From assembly GCA_900550925.1 (NCBI GenBank), contig URTU01000017.1, positions 1 through 24,993 on the forward strand: a DNA stretch of 24,993 nt, read 5' to 3'. Below, in pieces: positions 21,700 to 24,993 of the stretch. The position numbers and the translations under genes are program-made. Source of the stretch: an uncultured Alistipes sp. (GTDB lineage: Bacteria; Bacteroidota; Bacteroidia; Bacteroidales; Rikenellaceae). Numbering within the stretch: position 1 is the first letter of the stretch; each line of letters begins with the position of its first letter. Under the pieces are notes generated by a model. It had not been told where the DNA came from. It did not search any database and saw only the letters and a list, made by a program, of their open reading frames with translations.

Positions 21700-23307
21700 T
21701 TATTCGGTTAGGTTGTCATTTGGTCGCACGATCGATCCGCCGAATCGTTCGGGCAGGGTTATGCTGCTGCGGCAATCGACGAATCCGGTCCCGATCGGGG
21801 CATGGATTTTCGATGCATTTGCATTTGCGGTTGCGGCGGTGGAACGTCCGTTGATTATGTTGAGGGTCAGTGCGAGCATCGGTTCGTCCGGTTCACCGAG
21901 TTCTCCCCAGTTGAGCCAGTCGAGGTTCTGTTCGTTCATGTACTCGTCGTAAAGGATGTCGGGAACCAGTCCGTTTTCGTAATCCGATTCTCCGCGGGCA
22001 TTGTACGAGCGGAACGATACGGGATGCATCATGTAGTGATAGCTGCCGAATACGGCCTCATCGTTGCTGTTGACCTTGTGGTCGACGATCTCCATCCCGA
22101 CCACCTTGCCTACGGTAGTGGTACCGACGTGTACGACATCGACGCCTACACCGCGCAGGTTATTGATAACCAGTTCGCTGGCCGAAGCGCTGTTTTCGGT
22201 TGCGATGACGTAGAGTTTGTTCAGGTTGAGGTTGCAGTCGCTGACGTCGCTGAGTTTGAGGAGGTCGTAATACGAGGATCTGCGCGAGGAGTTGGGGCGG
22301 CATTCGAGGAATCGGGTTCCGAGCACCGATTCTGGGGCGATCATGCTCGAGAGCAGCTGGCATGTTACCACATACCCGCCCGGATTGTAGCGCAGGTCGA
22401 GAACGAGATGGCTGACACCCTCGTTGCGGAAGCCTCTGAAGACTTCGCGCAGTTGCTCTTCGTATTCGGTATGGTTGTCGGTATCGGTTTCGTCGATGCC
22501 GCGCTTGAAGGCGTTGAAGCAGAGGTATCCGATTTTTGAGCCGTCATCGGCATCGAATGTCCTGTAACAGAATATCGGGTTCTGCTCCACCGCAGCCCGG
22601 GTAAGCGTTATTGTCTGATCGGCGTCGTCTTCCGAGAAGGTGATCCCGGTACCGGTTTCGTTGGCCGTGAACTCGCACTTGAGGATCTTGACCGAAACGG
22701 TATTCTGGGCGAAGAGCTTGTTGATGTCGTTGAAGTTTGCTGCGGTCAGCTTCTTGCCGTCGATCTGACCGATCCAGTCGCCTCGTTTGAGTCCGGCATT
22801 TGCGGCGGGCGAGTCGGGTGTTACGTAGTGAATTCGGGCGAAATAGCGCAGTTCGGTCTGGTTGTTCTTGTTGCGGATGTTGAAGGCGTAGGCCGTAAAG
22901 TCGAAACCGTATGTCGGCTCGAAGGTCGACGATGCCCGCGAAACCTCGTAGCGAGAGATGTACGAGTATAGCGAGCGGGAGCCTCCCGACGATGTCTGGC
23001 CGTCGAGCTTATTGGTGGTCAGGCCGCTGAGGTAGTTATTGAGAAATGTCTGGTAGTCGACGTCGTAAGTTGTTGGAACCGTATTCTGGACCTCCTCGTT
23101 CCAGAGATAGTAGAACTTCAGCACGTCGTAAGTCCACTCGTTTACCAACTCCTGTTCGGACTTGTCTCCGTTGCCTGGAATCGGGTCTTTGCGGCACGAA
23201 CTTAGAGTTACGCCAAGGCATATTACCGTAACCAACAGTGTTGCATGACGGCGCACGGCTGCTGCGGCAATGTTGCGTAACGAGAGCAATATGTTGTTGT
23301 TTTTCAT
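21700..23307 (-). CDS. S41-family (C-terminal processing-like) peptidase, lipoprotein
   Basis: A 535-residue envelope serine protease. The ATG at 23307 is chosen because the earlier in-frame open stretch crosses the promoter and the end of nth. The signal is long but typical of a lipoprotein: a basic segment, LLVTVICLGVTLSS, then Cys38 and RKD. Residues about 48-100 form the S41 N-terminal helical region, 150-205 a PDZ domain (TPDSPAANAGLKRGDWIGQI), and 255-425 the protease core. The core has LDLRYNPGGYV (303-313), the nucleophile in ENSASASE (probably Ser375) and a catalytic Lys at about 401 in TVGK. The Ser-to-Lys distance is one residue longer than in classic CtpA. The C-terminal 110 residues include an Ala/Asn-rich stretch. 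Such proteins are common in Bacteroidota and their targets are mostly unknown. Confidence 0.88.
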   Translation of the reverse strand: MKNNNILLSLRNIAAAAVRRHATLLVTVICLGVTLSSCRKDPIPGNGDKSEQELVNEWTYDVLKFYYLWNEEVQNTVPTTYDVDYQTFLNNYLSGLTTNKLDGQTSSGGSRSLYSYISRYEVSRASSTFEPTYGFDFTAYAFNIRNKNNQTELRYFARIHYVTPDSPAANAGLKRGDWIGQIDGKKLTAANFNDINKLFAQNTVSVKILKCEFTANETGTGITFSEDDADQTITLTRAAVEQNPIFCYRTFDADDGSKIGYLCFNAFKRGIDETDTDNHTEYEEQLREVFRGFRNEGVSHLVLDLRYNPGGYVVTCQLLSSMIAPESVLGTRFLECRPNSSRRSSYYDLLKLSDVSDCNLNLNKLYVIATENSASASELVINNLRGVGVDVVHVGTTTVGKVVGMEIVDHKVNSNDEAVFGSYHYMMHPVSFRSYNARGESDYENGLVPDILYDEYMNEQNLDWLNWGELGEPDEPMLALTLNIINGRSTAATANANASKIHAPIGTGFVDCRSSITLPERFGGSIVRPNDNLTE

Positions 23308-23353
23308 GATCGGTTCTTGTTTTTGTTTGGCGGAATCTACCCGCGCCAATCTA

Positions 23354-23385
23354 CAAAGATATGATATTTGCCCGAATATATCAAA
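23354..23385 (-). promoter_or_regulatory. Promoter of the S41-DHH-polA-dtd cluster
   Basis: On the minus strand TTTG (23385-23382) and TATCTTTG (23361-23354) are 20 bases apart, a full consensus match. The -33 element overlaps the nth stop codon (23383-23381). The leader before the S41 start at 23307 is about 40 bases. Confidence 0.75.
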
Positions 23386-24046
23386 CCGCACTCTTCGAAA
23401 CCTGTTTCCGGAGGATTCTTCCGGCGGCGCGGCACCAGGGCTTGAGCCCGCACTCCTGACATTTCGGGGCGCGGGCGGTGCAGACATACCGGCCGTGCAG
23501 GATGAGCCAGTGATGGGCCTTCGGGAGTAGTTCGGCAGGAATGTTTTCGGTGAGTTGGAGTTCGGTCTGGAGCGGGGTTTTGGCATTTCGGGTGAGGCCG
23601 ATGCGGGCCGAGACGCGGAAGACATGCGTATCTACGGGCATGACGAGTTTGTTGAATATCACCGCTCCGACGACATTTGCCGTTTTGCGGCCCACGCCCG
23701 GGAGACGTTGCATTGTTTCGACGTCGTCGGGGACCGTACCGCCGAATTCCGATACCAGCATGCGGGCCATGGCTGCCAGGTTGCGGGCCTTGTTGTTCGG
23801 GTATGATATGCTGCGGATGTAGGGGAAGATCTCTTCCGGAGAGGCTTCGGCCATCGACTGCGGGGTCGGGAAACGCTCGAACAATGCCGGTGTGGTCATG
23901 TTGACCCGTTTGTCGGTGCACTGCGCCGAGAGCATTACCGCAACCAGCAGCTGGTACGGATTTTCGTAGTGGAGTTCGGTCTCCACTATTGGCATGTTGG
24001 TTTCGAACCAGCCGATAACGCCTGCATATCGTTCCTTGGTAGTCAT
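23381..24046 (-). CDS. nth: Endonuclease III (DNA glycosylase/AP lyase)
   Basis: A 221-residue base-excision repair enzyme that removes oxidised pyrimidines and cuts at abasic sites. The helix-hairpin-helix LPGVGRKTANVV holds the catalytic Lys121, and VDTHVFRV holds the catalytic Asp139. The C-terminal 4Fe-4S cluster is complete: Cys189, Cys196, Cys199 and Cys205 in the spacing C-x6-C-x2-C-x5-C. The early motif MLSAQCTDKRVN is also conserved. It lies 45 bases after the helicase gene on the same strand, and its stop codon overlaps the next promoter. The last 16 residues are basic and specific to this protein. Confidence 0.96.
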   Translation of the reverse strand: MTTKERYAGVIGWFETNMPIVETELHYENPYQLLVAVMLSAQCTDKRVNMTTPALFERFPTPQSMAEASPEEIFPYIRSISYPNNKARNLAAMARMLVSEFGGTVPDDVETMQRLPGVGRKTANVVGAVIFNKLVMPVDTHVFRVSARIGLTRNAKTPLQTELQLTENIPAELLPKAHHWLILHGRYVCTARAPKCQECGLKPWCRAAGRILRKQVSKSAV

Positions 24047-24091
24047 TGGGCAGATAGTTTGTGCTGCGGTCGGACGACGGACCGCTGCGGG

Positions 24092-24993
24092 TTACAAAAT
24101 CTTGAGCGATGCGAATTTGGCAAGCAGTTTCTTCTCGCCGACATTTTCGCTGTCGAATCGTACGACCAGTTTGGTGTCGTTGGTCATCTGTTCGAGGTCG
24201 ACGATGGTGCCGCGGCCGAACATGCGGTGTTCGACCCTCATGCCTCGGGTATATGTGTTGCCTGCCGAGGCCTGTCCGGCCGCTGAGACGCTTCCGCCGG
24301 GGGTGTTGATCCGCCGGAGGTTTGGCCTGCGGGCAGGTTCCGGTGCGGGAGCCGGCGTCGTGACATGAGCAGGTTGAGGTTTGGGGTGCTCCACATTACT
24401 CTGCCGGAAGCGGTAGTCGAACTGCCGGCGCAGGTTCTCGACCGTCTGTTTTGAGTCATGGCGCGGTTCGTCGAAGGCTGTTTGGCGTTCGGTTCTGTCG
24501 CCTAAGGCATCAGCCGGAGCATCGAGATACTTTTCATCAATTTCGCTCAGGAAGCGGCTCGGACGGCACAGATCCATTGATCCCCACCTGAAGCGCGTGT
24601 CGGCGAACGAGAGCACGGCACGGACCTTTGCACGGGTCAGGGCGACGTAGAAGAGGCGCCGCTCCTCCTCGATGCCGTCGGGCGACTCGACGGCCCGCTG
24701 CGAAGGGAAGAGGTTTTCTTCCAGACCCACGATATACACATACTTATATTCAAGCCCCTTGGCCGAATGGACCGTCATCAGCGTCACCTTGTTCTTGCTG
24801 TCGGGGTCGTCCTGATCCATGTCGGTCATCAGCATCATGTTCTGCAACCACTCCTCGATGGTGGCCTCCTCCTCTTCGGGACGCTCGCCGCCCCGGATTT
24901 CGGCGTCGACCCGCTCCTTGAACTCCTGCATCGAGTTCAGCAGCTCCTCGATGTTGTCCAGGGCCGACGTCGCCTCGGGGGTGTTCTCCGTGC
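24092..24993 (-). CDS. PcrA/UvrD-type ATP-dependent DNA helicase, C-terminal part
   Basis: About 300 residues are visible; the 5' end lies beyond the window. The frame is open from 24991 to the TAA at 24094-24092. Visible superfamily 1 motifs are TVHSAKGLEYKYVYIVGLEE (motif V region) and EEERRLFYVALTRAK (motif VI, with the arginine finger). After residue about 150 of the visible part there is a Pro/Arg-rich linker. The end, GMRVEHRMFGRGTIVDLEQM through LLAKFASLKIL, is the Tudor-like C-terminal domain known from PcrA and UvrD, which contacts RNA polymerase. The protein acts in nucleotide excision repair and in removing obstacles from replication forks. It lies upstream of nth in the same direction. 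PcrA and UvrD cannot be separated safely from this fragment. Confidence 0.93.
   Translation of the reverse strand, partial: TENTPEATSALDNIEELLNSMQEFKERVDAEIRGGERPEEEEATIEEWLQNMMLMTDMDQDDPDSKNKVTLMTVHSAKGLEYKYVYIVGLEENLFPSQRAVESPDGIEEERRLFYVALTRAKVRAVLSFADTRFRWGSMDLCRPSRFLSEIDEKYLDAPADALGDRTERQTAFDEPRHDSKQTVENLRRQFDYRFRQSNVEHPKPQPAHVTTPAPAPEPARRPNLRRINTPGGSVSAAGQASAGNTYTRGMRVEHRMFGRGTIVDLEQMTNDTKLVVRFDSENVGEKKLLAKFASLKIL

Noticed and set aside
24066..24085. Inverted repeat GCGGTC / GACCGC between the helicase gene and nth as a terminator
   Set aside because: Only six base pairs with an eight-base loop and no T-run on the minus strand; read-through into nth is more likely.
1..24993. CRISPR arrays, tRNA or rRNA genes, insertion sequences, integrases or phage genes
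   Set aside because: No regularly spaced repeats, cloverleaf sequences or mobile-element proteins were seen on either strand.

Overview
The window looks like a chromosomal segment of a Bacteroidota bacterium, most likely a Bacteroidales gut lineage close to Alistipes; the genus is an inference, not a measurement. The support is a SusC/SusD outer-membrane pair with lipoprotein signals, promoters of the Bacteroidota type (a TTTG-like element about 18-21 bases before TAnnTTTG), a Bacteroidota-style DNA polymerase I with a long linker, and moderately GC-rich housekeeping genes. No phage, transposon, CRISPR array, tRNA or rRNA was found.

Layout: positions 1-1107 hold the end of prmA and all of recO on the plus strand. 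After a gene-free promoter region comes a three-gene unit (1579-8496): SusC-like TonB-dependent receptor, SusD-like lipoprotein, and a 707-residue surface lipoprotein, closed by a strong terminator. A small YqaA-type membrane protein (8570-9031) faces galE (9259-10287, minus), with a hairpin terminator between them. A NatA/NatB-like ABC transporter pair (10640-12904) follows and also ends in a clear terminator.

The most distinctive part is a copper module (13104-16356): an AraC-type regulator with an N-terminal heavy-metal-associated (HMA)-like CxxC region, then a CopA copper-exporting ATPase fused in frame to a C-terminal CopZ-like domain. A perfect Shine-Dalgarno and an in-frame ATG sit exactly at the start of that CopZ-like domain, so the gene may make both a fused ATPase and a free copper chaperone. 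A GNAT acetyltransferase follows on the plus strand.

From 17096 to the end everything is on the minus strand: dtd, polA, a DHH phosphoesterase (NrnA-like), an S41 protease lipoprotein, nth, and the C-terminal part of a PcrA/UvrD helicase. This is largely DNA repair and nucleic-acid quality control. S41, DHH, polA and dtd may be read from one promoter that overlaps the nth stop codon.

Most of the window is ordinary core genome. The points that deserve a second look are the nested CopZ start and its Cys-rich linker, the HMA-AraC sensor with repeated sites before copA, two apparently leaderless genes, a possible clamp-binding motif inside the PolA linker, and a SusCD locus with no enzymes nearby.
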